This document shows positions 27,129-35,746 of a stretch of 64,000 nt of DNA, piece after piece. The first letter of the stretch is position 1. Every line of letters starts with the position of its first letter. This DNA comes from Prevotella melaninogenica ATCC 25845 (lineage in GTDB: Bacteria > Bacteroidota > Bacteroidia > Bacteroidales > Bacteroidaceae), in assembly GCF_000144405.1 (NCBI RefSeq), contig NC_014370.1:308501-372500 (forward strand), written 5' to 3'. A program made the translations under genes and the position numbers. The notes beneath the pieces are model-generated. The model did not search any database and was not told the DNA's origin. It saw only the letters and a list, made by a program, of their open reading frames with translations.

Positions 27129-28298
27129 ATGTTTAATAAGGAAAGGAATACATATACAGAACAATCCGTACCAGAACAGAGGAAAGAACGCCGAGAAGCG
27201 TTGCTTACACGGGTAGAGTGTGATGCGTTGAGAGGGCTTGCCATTATCGGAATCTTCCTACATAACTACTGCCATTGGTTGCGTCCAGTGGTAAAGGAGA
27301 ACGAATATCAGTATTTTCAACGCAATGTAGACAAACTCTATCAAGTGTTACAAGGGTCGTGGAACGAATTGTTCTTCTTTCATATTCTATCGTTCTTTGG
27401 GCATTATGGAGTACCTGTATTCCTCTTCTTATCAGCATACGGCTTGACAATGAAGTACGAAAAGCACCAGCCAACAGTGCCAACAAGTATGCTGCAGTCA
27501 CAATCAAGTCTTCCAGTCTTTGGTTTTATCAAATATCATTGGGTAAAGCTTTTCCGTATGATGATAGTTGGCTTTGTGGCTTTTACGATGGTTGACGCTA
27601 TTACAGACGCTCCACACGATTATCATGTGATGGATATTATCGGTCAAATGGGACTTTTTAATAATCTTCTTCCCAATCCCGACGATATTATTTGGCCTGG
27701 TCCTTACTGGTTCTTTGGGCTTATGATACAGTTGTATATCGTGTATCGACTTTTCCTTTATCGCCGACATTGGGCATGGAATGTTATGTTGATAGTGCTT
27801 TGTTTTGCCATACAGTTATCCTGTGAACCAGAAAGTGAGGCCCTGAACCGTTGGAGATATAACTTTATCGGTGGGATGCTGCCATTCGGCTTTGGTGTAC
27901 TTTATGCGAGATACGCACACGCCTGGACGACTGCTACAAACCTTGTAGCCTTTGTCCTTTCATTATTTGCCATACTATTGATGAGTTTCAACTATATAAC
28001 ATGGTATTTTATTCCACTTGTAATATGTGTTGCCTCTATTACCTTTGTGAGATTACTCAGTTGGATAGAAGGTGTAGTTGGCAATAAGTATTTCTCTGTT
28101 ATGAATGTTCTCTCGTGGGTTGGCAGCATCTCAGCAGCCCTTTTCGTCTGTCATCCTATCACAAGAAAGATATTTATTCCAATCTCTCGAGGGGGAGAAT
28201 ATTGGACGGGACTTCTCCTTTACGTTATCTCTTCGCTTTGTTTAGCATGGTTGTTCAAAGAGTTAATGAAGAAGATACCGAGTCCAAAGTTAAAGTAA
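27129..28298 (+). CDS. Acyltransferase family 3 membrane protein (first of two)
   Basis: This 389-residue polytopic protein of the acyltransferase-3 (OafA/NodX) family probably O-acetylates or succinylates an extracytoplasmic glycan. The early segment ALRGLAIIGIFLHNYCHW carries the family's membrane-embedded arginine and histidine, followed by about ten hydrophobic segments. The best conserved block GVPVFLFLSAYGL corresponds to the family's FFVLSGF-type motif. It is the first gene of a run (27129-31243) with short gaps, and a second acyltransferase follows 35 bp downstream. Confidence 0.85.
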   Translation: MFNKERNTYTEQSVPEQRKERREALLTRVECDALRGLAIIGIFLHNYCHWLRPVVKENEYQYFQRNVDKLYQVLQGSWNELFFFHILSFFGHYGVPVFLFLSAYGLTMKYEKHQPTVPTSMLQSQSSLPVFGFIKYHWVKLFRMMIVGFVAFTMVDAITDAPHDYHVMDIIGQMGLFNNLLPNPDDIIWPGPYWFFGLMIQLYIVYRLFLYRRHWAWNVMLIVLCFAIQLSCEPESEALNRWRYNFIGGMLPFGFGVLYARYAHAWTTATNLVAFVLSLFAILLMSFNYITWYFIPLVICVASITFVRLLSWIEGVVGNKYFSVMNVLSWVGSISAALFVCHPITRKIFIPISRGGEYWTGLLLYVISSLCLAWLFKELMKKIPSPKLK

Positions 28299-28333
28299 AG
28301 GAGTCTTATAAATACACGATTTCATCGCAATAA

Positions 28334-29359
28334 ATGAAGATAAGAAGCATTGAATTAGCTGATATAAGCCGTTACCGAGGAGAGTTGATGGGGTTGGCCA
28401 TCATCTTCGTTATTCTTTTTCATGTGGGATTGCCACGTGAAGATGCCTTCTTTGGCTTGAAGAGAATGGGTAATATCGGTGTAGACTTCTTTCTCTTCTT
28501 GAGCGGTATGGGCTTGTGGTTCTCTTGGACAAAGAACCCTTCCCTGCGAAAGTTTTATCTTCGCCGTTTCTTACGTGTCTATCCTACTTGGCTTTTCATG
28601 GCTTGTCTCTACTATATACCCGATTTCCTTAACGTCAATCTCACAGGACATAGCGGGCACAGTATGAATATCATCGATCTCATCGGGGATATAACGATTA
28701 ACTGGGACTTCTGGATGCACAATGAGCTAACGTTCTGGTATATCCCAGCTATTATGGTTTTCTATCTTGTGAGTCCATTTTATATGATGCTTATCGCCAA
28801 GAATCCTATCTATCGTTGGACTCCTGTTGTCATGATAATGTGGTGTATTGTGGTGGAATATATTACCCCTTTGCATGATTCAGTAGGTCATTTAGAGATA
28901 TTCTGGAGCCGTGCACCCATCTTCTTTATAGGTATTAACATTGCAGAGGTGGTGAAACGGAAAGACATCGTGGGTGGCTCGGCTATTTGGATGATAGTGA
29001 TAACATTCATTATTGCTCTTTCCTCTTGTCTGTTTCTTGAACAAGAGAAGCACGGACAGTTCCCTTTATTCCTTGAACGTATGCTTTATATCCCTCTTAC
29101 GTTTACATCGATTATCCTCTTCAATCAAGTCCTTCGTCATACACCAAAGTATATCAACAAAATACTAAAAGTATTTGGTGCATTGAGTTTGGAACTTTAT
29201 TTGATACATTCCCACTTCGTACTCGATTATCTTGAGCAGACTGATTGGTCTTATTGGCACAAGTTTGTTGTGACGACCGTCATTAGTCTGATATTTGCAT
29301 GGCTCTTACAGACTGTAATTAAAGGGATTATAACGCCCATAGAGAATAGAATAAAATGA
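28334..29359 (+). CDS. Acyltransferase family 3 membrane protein (second of two)
   Basis: This 341-residue polytopic acyltransferase-3 protein is only distantly similar to its neighbour. The catalytic segment RGELMGLAIIFVILFHVGLP and the block NIGVDFFLFLSGMGLWFSW are clear. About ten membrane segments are present. The stop codon overlaps the ATG of the UbiA gene (ATGA), so the two are translationally coupled. Confidence 0.88.
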   Translation: MKIRSIELADISRYRGELMGLAIIFVILFHVGLPREDAFFGLKRMGNIGVDFFLFLSGMGLWFSWTKNPSLRKFYLRRFLRVYPTWLFMACLYYIPDFLNVNLTGHSGHSMNIIDLIGDITINWDFWMHNELTFWYIPAIMVFYLVSPFYMMLIAKNPIYRWTPVVMIMWCIVVEYITPLHDSVGHLEIFWSRAPIFFIGINIAEVVKRKDIVGGSAIWMIVITFIIALSSCLFLEQEKHGQFPLFLERMLYIPLTFTSIILFNQVLRHTPKYINKILKVFGALSLELYLIHSHFVLDYLEQTDWSYWHKFVVTTVISLIFAWLLQTVIKGIITPIENRIK

Positions 29360-30246
29360 AGAACCTTATACTGTTAATACGTCCACATCAATGGATTAAG
29401 AATCTTATCGTCTTCCTTCCAGTCTTCTTTGGAGGTGCTTTACTGCAATGGGAAGCGGTTTATGCAGGGTTAATCACAGTCCTGTCTTTTAGTCTGACGG
29501 CCTCGTCAATCTATTGTCTGAACGATATTGTCGATGTTCATGATGATCGTCAGCACCCAGTGAAATGTCATCGCCCAATGGCATCGGGGGCTGTTAGCAT
29601 TACACAGGGCTATATATTGATGGGATTGATGTTTATTCTATCGATGACTTCGACCTTTTTGTTGCATGTACGTCAGGTTGAGACAGCCAGTGTAATAATC
29701 TTCTATTGGCTGTTAAATATAGGTTATTGTCTCCGTTTGAAGCGTTATGCAATCATTGACGTGTGTGTTGTTGCCTTCGGATTTGTACTTCGTATCCTTG
29801 CCGGAGGATATGCAACAGACATACATCTGAGTAAGTGGATTGTTCTGATGACATTCTTGTTAATGCTCTTCTTGTCCTTTGCAAAACGCCGTGACGATGT
29901 TGTGAAGATGAACGAGACTGGCCATGCACCTCGCCAGAATACGATTCGTTATAATCTTACGTTTATCAATCAAGCCATTACGATTACAGCGAGTGTCACC
30001 CTCGTGTGCTACATTATGTACACAGTAAGTCCTGAAACCATTGCAAATTTCCACACGGATCACCTTTATCTGACCAGTGTTTTTGTACTCTTAGGACTAC
30101 TTCGTTATATCCAAATATCAGTTGTCGACAAGAAGAGTGGTGACCCAACAAAGGTGATGATACACGACCGTTTTATGCAGTTCATCGTCTTAGCCTTCGG
30201 ACTTGCCTTCCTTTTCATTATCTACGTACTTAAGAATATCCAATAG
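29356..30246 (+). CDS. UbiA-family polyprenyl-phosphate transferase (DPPR synthase-like)
   Basis: This 296-residue membrane prenyltransferase-fold protein has the Asp-rich motif NDIVDVHDDRQHPVKCHRP (56-74). The Pro-Val-Lys and His-Arg-Pro pattern is that of decaprenyl-phosphate 5-phosphoribosyltransferases rather than of quinone-type UbiA. It would attach phosphoribose, or a related sugar phosphate, to a polyprenyl phosphate carrier. The next gene is a HAD phosphatase that could remove the phosphate, and then a GtrA flippase-like protein, which is a coherent polyprenyl-sugar pathway. The substrate is inferred. Confidence 0.82.
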   Translation: MKNLILLIRPHQWIKNLIVFLPVFFGGALLQWEAVYAGLITVLSFSLTASSIYCLNDIVDVHDDRQHPVKCHRPMASGAVSITQGYILMGLMFILSMTSTFLLHVRQVETASVIIFYWLLNIGYCLRLKRYAIIDVCVVAFGFVLRILAGGYATDIHLSKWIVLMTFLLMLFLSFAKRRDDVVKMNETGHAPRQNTIRYNLTFINQAITITASVTLVCYIMYTVSPETIANFHTDHLYLTSVFVLLGLLRYIQISVVDKKSGDPTKVMIHDRFMQFIVLAFGLAFLFIIYVLKNIQ

Positions 30247-30249
30247 GAC

Positions 30250-30852
30250 ATGAGAAAGATATATGCTTTCGACTTCGATGGCACACTGACTACTAAGGAC
30301 ACTCTCCTTGAATTTATCCGTTTCGCAAAAGGAAACGGACAAATGTTTTGTGGTTTTTTACTCTTTTCACCCCTCCTCATACTGATGAAACTGCATCTTT
30401 ATCCTAACTGGAAGGTAAAGCAGCAGGTTTTTTCTTACTTCTTCAAAGGGATGAATATTGACGATTTCAACGCACTTTGTACACACTTTGCAGAGCAAAA
30501 CAAACACCTACTTCGCCCTGCAGGAATAGAGAAAGTAAGACAGGCTATCGAAGAACAAGCCACTGTACTTATCATCAGCGCAAGCATTGACAACTGGGTA
30601 AGACCTTTTTTCGATGGAATCGATAAAAAAATACAGGTATTAGGGACGCAAATAGAAACAAAGGGAGGTCGTCTAACAGGACAATTTACCACTAAAAACT
30701 GCTATGGACAGGAAAAAGTGAATCGCCTCACAGCACTTTATCCACATCGTGAAGCCTACGATTTAATCGCCTTTGGAGATAGTAGAGGCGATAAAGAACT
30801 ACTTGATTTTGCAGACAAAGGCTTTTACAAACCTTTCAGAAATAAGAAATAG
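30250..30852 (+). CDS. HAD-IB family phosphatase
   Basis: This 200-residue protein is a haloacid dehalogenase-type hydrolase related to phosphoserine phosphatase. Motif I is FDFDGTLT (nucleophile Asp8, acid Asp10), motif II is the Ser in LIISAS, and motif IV is FGDSRGDKELL. A hydrophobic cap segment lies near 35-55. It starts 4 bp after the UbiA gene and probably dephosphorylates the phosphoribosyl polyprenyl product. Free phosphoserine is a less likely substrate given the neighbours. Confidence 0.85.
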   Translation: MRKIYAFDFDGTLTTKDTLLEFIRFAKGNGQMFCGFLLFSPLLILMKLHLYPNWKVKQQVFSYFFKGMNIDDFNALCTHFAEQNKHLLRPAGIEKVRQAIEEQATVLIISASIDNWVRPFFDGIDKKIQVLGTQIETKGGRLTGQFTTKNCYGQEKVNRLTALYPHREAYDLIAFGDSRGDKELLDFADKGFYKPFRNKK

Positions 30853-30853
30853 A

Positions 30854-31243
30854 ATGCTGAAGAATGAAATAAAGAACAAGAAAAAGCTCGGTGAAATCGT
30901 ACGTTTTATCATCGTTGGATCATCAGCCGCAGCCATACAATACGGCACATATTTGCTATTAATATGCTGGCTACAGCCCCTCATTGCAAATACTATTGCT
31001 TACCTTGTTAGCTTCACATTCAACTATATCGCTTCCACACGTTACACCTTCCGTGTAAAGTCGACTACCAAACGAGGCGTAGGCTTCATCTTTTCGCATA
31101 TCATCAACTTCCTTTTGCAAAGTGTCTGCCTGAAAATCTTCCTTCTTTTAGGTCTCAGCAAGCAGATAGCATTGATTCCTATGTTCGCTATTTGTGTTCC
31201 AATCAACTTCCTTTTAGTGCGCTTTTTCTTACATAGGAAGTAA
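30854..31243 (+). CDS. GtrA family membrane protein
   Basis: This 129-residue protein has four membrane segments and the GtrA/DPMS-like opening FIIVGSSAAAIQYGTYLLL. GtrA proteins are implicated in flipping polyprenyl-phosphate-linked sugars. The ATG at 30854, 2 bp after the HAD stop, is preferred to the in-frame ATG at 30773 because the latter would overlap the phosphatase by 80 bp and add non-family sequence. It closes the UbiA-HAD-GtrA set. Confidence 0.88.
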   Translation: MLKNEIKNKKKLGEIVRFIIVGSSAAAIQYGTYLLLICWLQPLIANTIAYLVSFTFNYIASTRYTFRVKSTTKRGVGFIFSHIINFLLQSVCLKIFLLLGLSKQIALIPMFAICVPINFLLVRFFLHRK

Positions 31244-31279
31244 GGTGTTACTCCTTATTAAGCCCCAGATGCAGCTTGT

Positions 31280-31900
31280 TTTCATGAAAAGAATTGTTTT
31301 TGTTCACGAAAAGAAGTTCCTCAATAAATAGACATATAGCTAAGATAGTCAATTATCTATCCTATTTTCATCCTCTTTCATTGAAAATCTTTTCATTTCA
31401 AGATTTCGAAAAGTTGCAGATAAGTGTTTGAAAAATCATTACATAATTTTAAATAAAACACCAATAAATAACGGCAAAAACACATATACGAAGCAGGTTT
31501 GTAACCATAAGGAAATCAATTAGTTATAAATTAGCAAAGTAAAAGGTGCTTAATTGGACTTCAAAAGGGCGTTAATAAGGGCCTTAAAGGGCACCTTTTG
31601 CAAGTCAATTGGGCGTCTTTTAGAAGCCAAAAGAGCATGTGTTGGTTTCGAATTGTACGAAAATAATTTACAAACTTCAAGTAGTAAGGGAATAAGTTGT
31701 TTGTGAATACAGATAGACTTCGTACCTAATGACGTTTATCATGTAGTTTATCCCCCGTTCTAAAACTATCTAATTGGGAGGTAATCATACCATATATGTG
31801 GATTAAACTCATTCTGTTAACAATCTACGTGTTTAAGGGAAGAACTTTTATTATCATGAAAAGAAGTCGAAATAGTAGGCAGATAGCTACGTGCAAAACG
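31280..31900 (+). mobile_element. About 600-bp MITE-like unit containing core copy D
   Basis: The interior matches the units at 24409 and 57308. It has a CATCCTC... and GAAAAATCATTACATAA block on the left, the 177-bp core, and a right end which, read in reverse, is GTTCTTCCCTTAAAC. The left end is degenerate. No ORF is present. It fills the gap between gtrA and the DUF6080 pair. Confidence 0.5.
31498..31674 (+). repeat. Copy D of the 176-177 bp TTTGTAA palindromic element
   Basis: This 177-bp copy runs from TTTGTAACC to TTTACAAA. It is very similar to copies C and E in the internal arms. Confidence 0.8.
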
Positions 31901-31942
31901 AGTTCTTCTCCTTATTTCCTTTGTTAAATGTGCTTTAATTTG

Positions 31943-31950
31943 TACCTTTG
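31943..31950 (+). promoter_or_regulatory. Promoter -7 box for the DUF6080 pair
   Basis: TACCTTTG lies 23 bp before the start codon, with a TTTG about 20 bp further upstream (near 31920). Confidence 0.65.
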
Positions 31951-31973
31951 TACCAAATAATCAAAGCTACTCA

Positions 31974-33323
31974 ATGCACATATTCAATATTTTCAAGGTG
32001 AAGAAAGAAGAACGCTGGCTGGCTTTTACGATGTTAGCAGTCTTTATTACGTTCAATGCGATGGTGATAGCAAGCCACTATCACGTCTACACCATGGAAG
32101 CACATGGTGGATTTTGGAGTGTCTTTACCAAGAATTTTCGTATGTCAGGCTATGATTGCTGGTCGTGGATAACGGTCTCGGGAGGTCGTATCCACTTCGT
32201 TACTTCACGTCATCCGTTGTATCTTACTTTTCTTTATCCGCTCTATCTGCTCAATGATTGGCTCATACAAAATGTAGGATACAACTTTGCTGTGTATTTC
32301 ATGGCTGTCATCATTGTCTTTTCGGCATTCTATGCAGTACTCTTTATGTACCGTGTTTTCCGTGAAGTATTGGAGTTGAGGCGGAAAGATGCAAGACTAC
32401 TTACCTTGTTGTTATTCTCTTTTGGACACGTACTCATCCCAACCATGGTGCCCGATCATTTCGTTATCTCCCTGATGCTCCTCTCTCTGACACTCTACAT
32501 CACGGGAAAGAAGATGAAGAAAGGACAATTACTAACAGCTTGGCAATCGTTAGTTCTAACCTTCTTCACGGCAGGAATGGCAACTTCAAATGGGGTGAAG
32601 ACCCTGTTAGCAGGTTTGTTTACCAATGGAAAAAAGGTATTTACCTGTAAGTTTATTTCTATCGGAGTAGTCCTGCCATTGCTCTTGTTGCTCGGTATTC
32701 AACAGTCTCAATATTATCTTTTGGAGGTTCCACAGCAAGCAGTTGTGCGTCATATCGAAAGCGAAACACTGAAGAAAAACCCGCAGAAGGTGCTCGAACA
32801 CAAGAAACAAAGAGATGAATGGCAGCGAACACACCTCGGTCAGCCTGTTGGAGATGGGGTGATAACGAAGTTGATGGATGTCTCTACACCACGTGTTCCA
32901 ACCATTGTAGAGAACTTCTTTGGCGAGTCTATTCAGCTTCATCAGCGTTCGTTATTAAAGGATGTTTCGTGGGAACGTCCCATCTTTGTGGAGTACAACT
33001 GGAGCGTGAATTATATCATCGAGGCTTTTGTAGTCCTCTTATTTATCGTAGGTATAGTGTTTAGCTATAAGCAACGGTTCTTTAAAATGCTTTTAGCTTG
33101 GTTTGCTTGTGACCTCACCTTGCATCTCATCCTCGGATTTGCCGTCACTGAAGTGTATATAATGACTTCAGGATGGGCATTCATTATCCCTATCTCCTAT
33201 GGTTATTTACTGAAACGATTGTCGATGAAATGGCTAAAATTGATGCGCGTGGCGTTAATCATGCTAACCATCTACCTTTGGATTTGCAATGCAGGACAGA
33301 CAGTCTATTACTTAATGTCGTAA
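31974..33323 (+). CDS. DUF6080-type polytopic membrane protein (paralogue 1)
   Basis: This 449-residue inner-membrane protein has around ten hydrophobic segments and a charged loop near 245-300. It resembles Bacteroidota DUF6080 proteins; the function is unknown. Conserved blocks shared with the next gene are MVPDHFVISLMLL, TSNGVKTLLAGLF, VENFFGESIQLHQRS and EVYIMTSGWAFIIPIS. The pattern is reminiscent of GT-C glycosyltransferases, but I see no clear catalytic motif. It lies at the head of a surface-glycan segment. Confidence 0.7.
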   Translation: MHIFNIFKVKKEERWLAFTMLAVFITFNAMVIASHYHVYTMEAHGGFWSVFTKNFRMSGYDCWSWITVSGGRIHFVTSRHPLYLTFLYPLYLLNDWLIQNVGYNFAVYFMAVIIVFSAFYAVLFMYRVFREVLELRRKDARLLTLLLFSFGHVLIPTMVPDHFVISLMLLSLTLYITGKKMKKGQLLTAWQSLVLTFFTAGMATSNGVKTLLAGLFTNGKKVFTCKFISIGVVLPLLLLLGIQQSQYYLLEVPQQAVVRHIESETLKKNPQKVLEHKKQRDEWQRTHLGQPVGDGVITKLMDVSTPRVPTIVENFFGESIQLHQRSLLKDVSWERPIFVEYNWSVNYIIEAFVVLLFIVGIVFSYKQRFFKMLLAWFACDLTLHLILGFAVTEVYIMTSGWAFIIPISYGYLLKRLSMKWLKLMRVALIMLTIYLWICNAGQTVYYLMS

Positions 33324-33338
33324 GCTTAATGTCGTAAG
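33311..33338 (+). repeat. 14-bp tandem duplication over the stop codon of paralogue 1
   Basis: CTTAATGTCGTAAG occurs twice in a row. The first copy contains the TAA stop, and the second falls between the two paralogues. Confidence 0.85.
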
Positions 33339-33340
33339 CT

Positions 33341-34765
33341 ATGTGGATGAAGTTTATTAAAATAAGAAAAGACGAGCGTCTTTCGGTTTGTTTATTCCTC
33401 CTGTGGCAGCTCATCATGCACGCCACAGTGATTATTCCTTACTATTCGGTGTTCTCAAGAATATCAAAGGATTATCGGAAAAACTTTCTCGATTGGTTCC
33501 ATGTGTCTGGTTTCGACCCACTCACTTATTGCGTTGTTACCGACTGGACAACAGTCTACGATGTGCATAGACACCCTTTATTGGCTTTTTTCTACTATCC
33601 GGTCTATCTTATTAATCAGGGATTAATAAGCTTATTGGGTATTAACTGTGTACAGTTCTTGGTTGCTATCGTCCTTCTCATCAGTTCCCTTTATGCGTTC
33701 CTTTTAATGATACGAATAGGAAGAGAGCTCCTTCATCTCTCGCAACGAGAGTCTTCTGTACTTGCTTTTTTACTCTTCTCCTTTGCATACGTACTATTAG
33801 CAGCTATCTCACCCGACCATTTCATCTTGTCGTTATTTCTTATTCTCTTAGTGATTTATGTGACAGGTAAGCAGATGGCAGAGCATAAGCCCTTGAAAAA
33901 ATGGCAGACGATTGTCTTCTTTATCCTTACTGCTGGCGTATCACTTAATAATGGGTTAAAGGTGTTATTAGCTGATCTTTTCTCAAAGGGAAAGCGTTTC
34001 TTTCATCCTAAGAACCTTATTCTTGTTGTCATCTTGCCTTCTGCAGCAATCTGGAGCTTTGGTCTTTGGGAGTACAAAACGTTCGTTGCCGATAGTGTCA
34101 ATACACGAAAGGCACACGAAAAGAAAGCTGTAAAGGATGAGAAGACCAAGATGTGGAAGGAGTTCAGCGATACTACGCATCTTAAAGATAGTAAACAACA
34201 GACAGAAGCGTTTGCGTTACTATGGAAAAAGCACCGAAAGGCACAGCTGAAGGTAAAGTATAGCGCACCACAATATGCTCATTCTGGTACGCCAGTGAGT
34301 AAACAACCGTTCTTGAACTGGACAGATGTGACTACTTCTCGCTGTGAGACACTCGTTGAGAATCTCTTTGGTGAGTCAATACAGTTGCACCAGAAGTACA
34401 CGTTATGTGATGTTATTCGCGATCGCCCAGTCTTCGTTAGTTATAACTGGGTCGTAAACTATATTGTTGAAGGTCTTATCGTCTTACTCTTTTTAGGCGG
34501 AATCTGGGCTGGTAGACGTAGTAAGCTGATGTGGATGTGTTTGTCATTCTTCGCCCTTGACATGATACTTCATATAGGCTTAGGGTTTGGTATTAACGAG
34601 GTATATATAATGACAGCGCATTGGGCTTACGTCATACCGTTGTGTATAGGTTGCTTGATAAAGTCAACGAAAGGTGGGATTAGGAATGCTATCACCCTAC
34701 TGACAGCCTTGATAGCTTTCTACCTCATTGTTTATAACAGTGCGCTCGTCATCTTCACACTATAG
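33341..34765 (+). CDS. DUF6080-type polytopic membrane protein (paralogue 2)
   Basis: This 474-residue paralogue of the preceding protein has the same topology and the same blocks (ISPDHFILSLFLI, LNNGLKVLLADLF, VENLFGESIQLHQK, EVYIMTAHWAYVIPL). The main difference is a longer, very Lys/Glu-rich loop (about 250-315). The pair seems to be an old tandem duplication. It is followed 7 bp later by a glycosyltransferase, so the three are probably one transcript. Confidence 0.7.
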   Translation: MWMKFIKIRKDERLSVCLFLLWQLIMHATVIIPYYSVFSRISKDYRKNFLDWFHVSGFDPLTYCVVTDWTTVYDVHRHPLLAFFYYPVYLINQGLISLLGINCVQFLVAIVLLISSLYAFLLMIRIGRELLHLSQRESSVLAFLLFSFAYVLLAAISPDHFILSLFLILLVIYVTGKQMAEHKPLKKWQTIVFFILTAGVSLNNGLKVLLADLFSKGKRFFHPKNLILVVILPSAAIWSFGLWEYKTFVADSVNTRKAHEKKAVKDEKTKMWKEFSDTTHLKDSKQQTEAFALLWKKHRKAQLKVKYSAPQYAHSGTPVSKQPFLNWTDVTTSRCETLVENLFGESIQLHQKYTLCDVIRDRPVFVSYNWVVNYIVEGLIVLLFLGGIWAGRRSKLMWMCLSFFALDMILHIGLGFGINEVYIMTAHWAYVIPLCIGCLIKSTKGGIRNAITLLTALIAFYLIVYNSALVIFTL

Positions 34766-34772
34766 TAAAGTT

Positions 34773-35735
34773 ATGGAAAGCAAAGCCTCTGTATCAATAG
34801 TCCTCTGTACTTACAATGGGGAGAAATACGTGAGGGAGCAGATAGACTCACTGCTCGCTCAGTCTTATCCTATCCATGAGATTATCATTCAAGATGATGG
34901 TTCGACGGATCAGACATGGGAGATACTACAAGCGTATGCGTCAAAACATACTGTTATTCGTACTTTTAAGAATGAAGGCGAACATGGTGTTAATGCGAAC
35001 TTCCTTTCTGCATTGCATCGTGTAACAGGTGATTACATTGCCATCTCCGATCAAGATGATATCTGGGAGAGGGATAAGATAGAAATACAGATGCGATGTA
35101 TAGGAGATAAGCTGCTATGTAGTGGACACTCACGACCCTTCTCGACAGATGGTTCCTTTGCTTATTTCGACAACAGACCACGTAATGTGAATATCTTTCG
35201 TATGATGTTCTTAGGTCTACCGGGCCATACTTTATTATGTAAGCGTACATTGATTAATCTCTTACCACCCATTGAGAGTCCTGTTTTTAAGGTCACCCTT
35301 TACGATGCTGTATTGAGTATTATTGCCGCATCCTACGACAGTATCGTCTATTGTAATAAGGTGTTAGTTAATTTCCGACGCCATGCAGCGGCTACTACTT
35401 ACAATGATTATAGTAGTAGTCTACCCTCATGGAGGAACGCTCTCACTGAGTTAACGTGGAGTCTGAACCATTATAAAGAGATACGTAAGAAGGTTGTTCC
35501 CATCTTTCAAGGTAAGCTTATGTTGATGGAGGGCTTACATTCAAATATACACGATTTCATCGAAGCCCGCGAAGCAATGCGAATGGAGACCAAGCAGGGC
35601 GTCTTTGCTTTCTTACGTTTACAATATCTACTAACGAAGAACTATAAGAAGCTCTTTCATACATCAGGTGGTGGACCTATTAAGCTACTTCGTGCTATGC
35701 TTTATCCTATCATGCAGTTGTACATGTACCACTAA
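34773..35735 (+). CDS. Family 2 glycosyltransferase
   Basis: This 320-residue GT-A enzyme is probably cytoplasmic and transfers a sugar from a nucleotide donor to a cell-surface glycan or lipid carrier. Visible features are SIVLCTYNGEKYVREQIDSL at the N-terminus, IIIQDDGSTDQT and the DxD-like metal site SDQDDIW. The ATG at 34773, 7 bp after the previous stop, is used because it leads straight into the fold; the longer in-frame start overlaps the previous gene. The donor and acceptor are unknown. It ends 11 bp from the convergent flippase gene. Confidence 0.9.
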   Translation: MESKASVSIVLCTYNGEKYVREQIDSLLAQSYPIHEIIIQDDGSTDQTWEILQAYASKHTVIRTFKNEGEHGVNANFLSALHRVTGDYIAISDQDDIWERDKIEIQMRCIGDKLLCSGHSRPFSTDGSFAYFDNRPRNVNIFRMMFLGLPGHTLLCKRTLINLLPPIESPVFKVTLYDAVLSIIAASYDSIVYCNKVLVNFRRHAAATTYNDYSSSLPSWRNALTELTWSLNHYKEIRKKVVPIFQGKLMLMEGLHSNIHDFIEAREAMRMETKQGVFAFLRLQYLLTKNYKKLFHTSGGGPIKLLRAMLYPIMQLYMYH

Positions 35736-35746
35736 GATTAAGGCTA

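Noticed and set aside
30773..30853. Longer N-terminus for GtrA
   Set aside because: It would overlap the HAD phosphatase by 80 bp and adds residues not seen in GtrA proteins.
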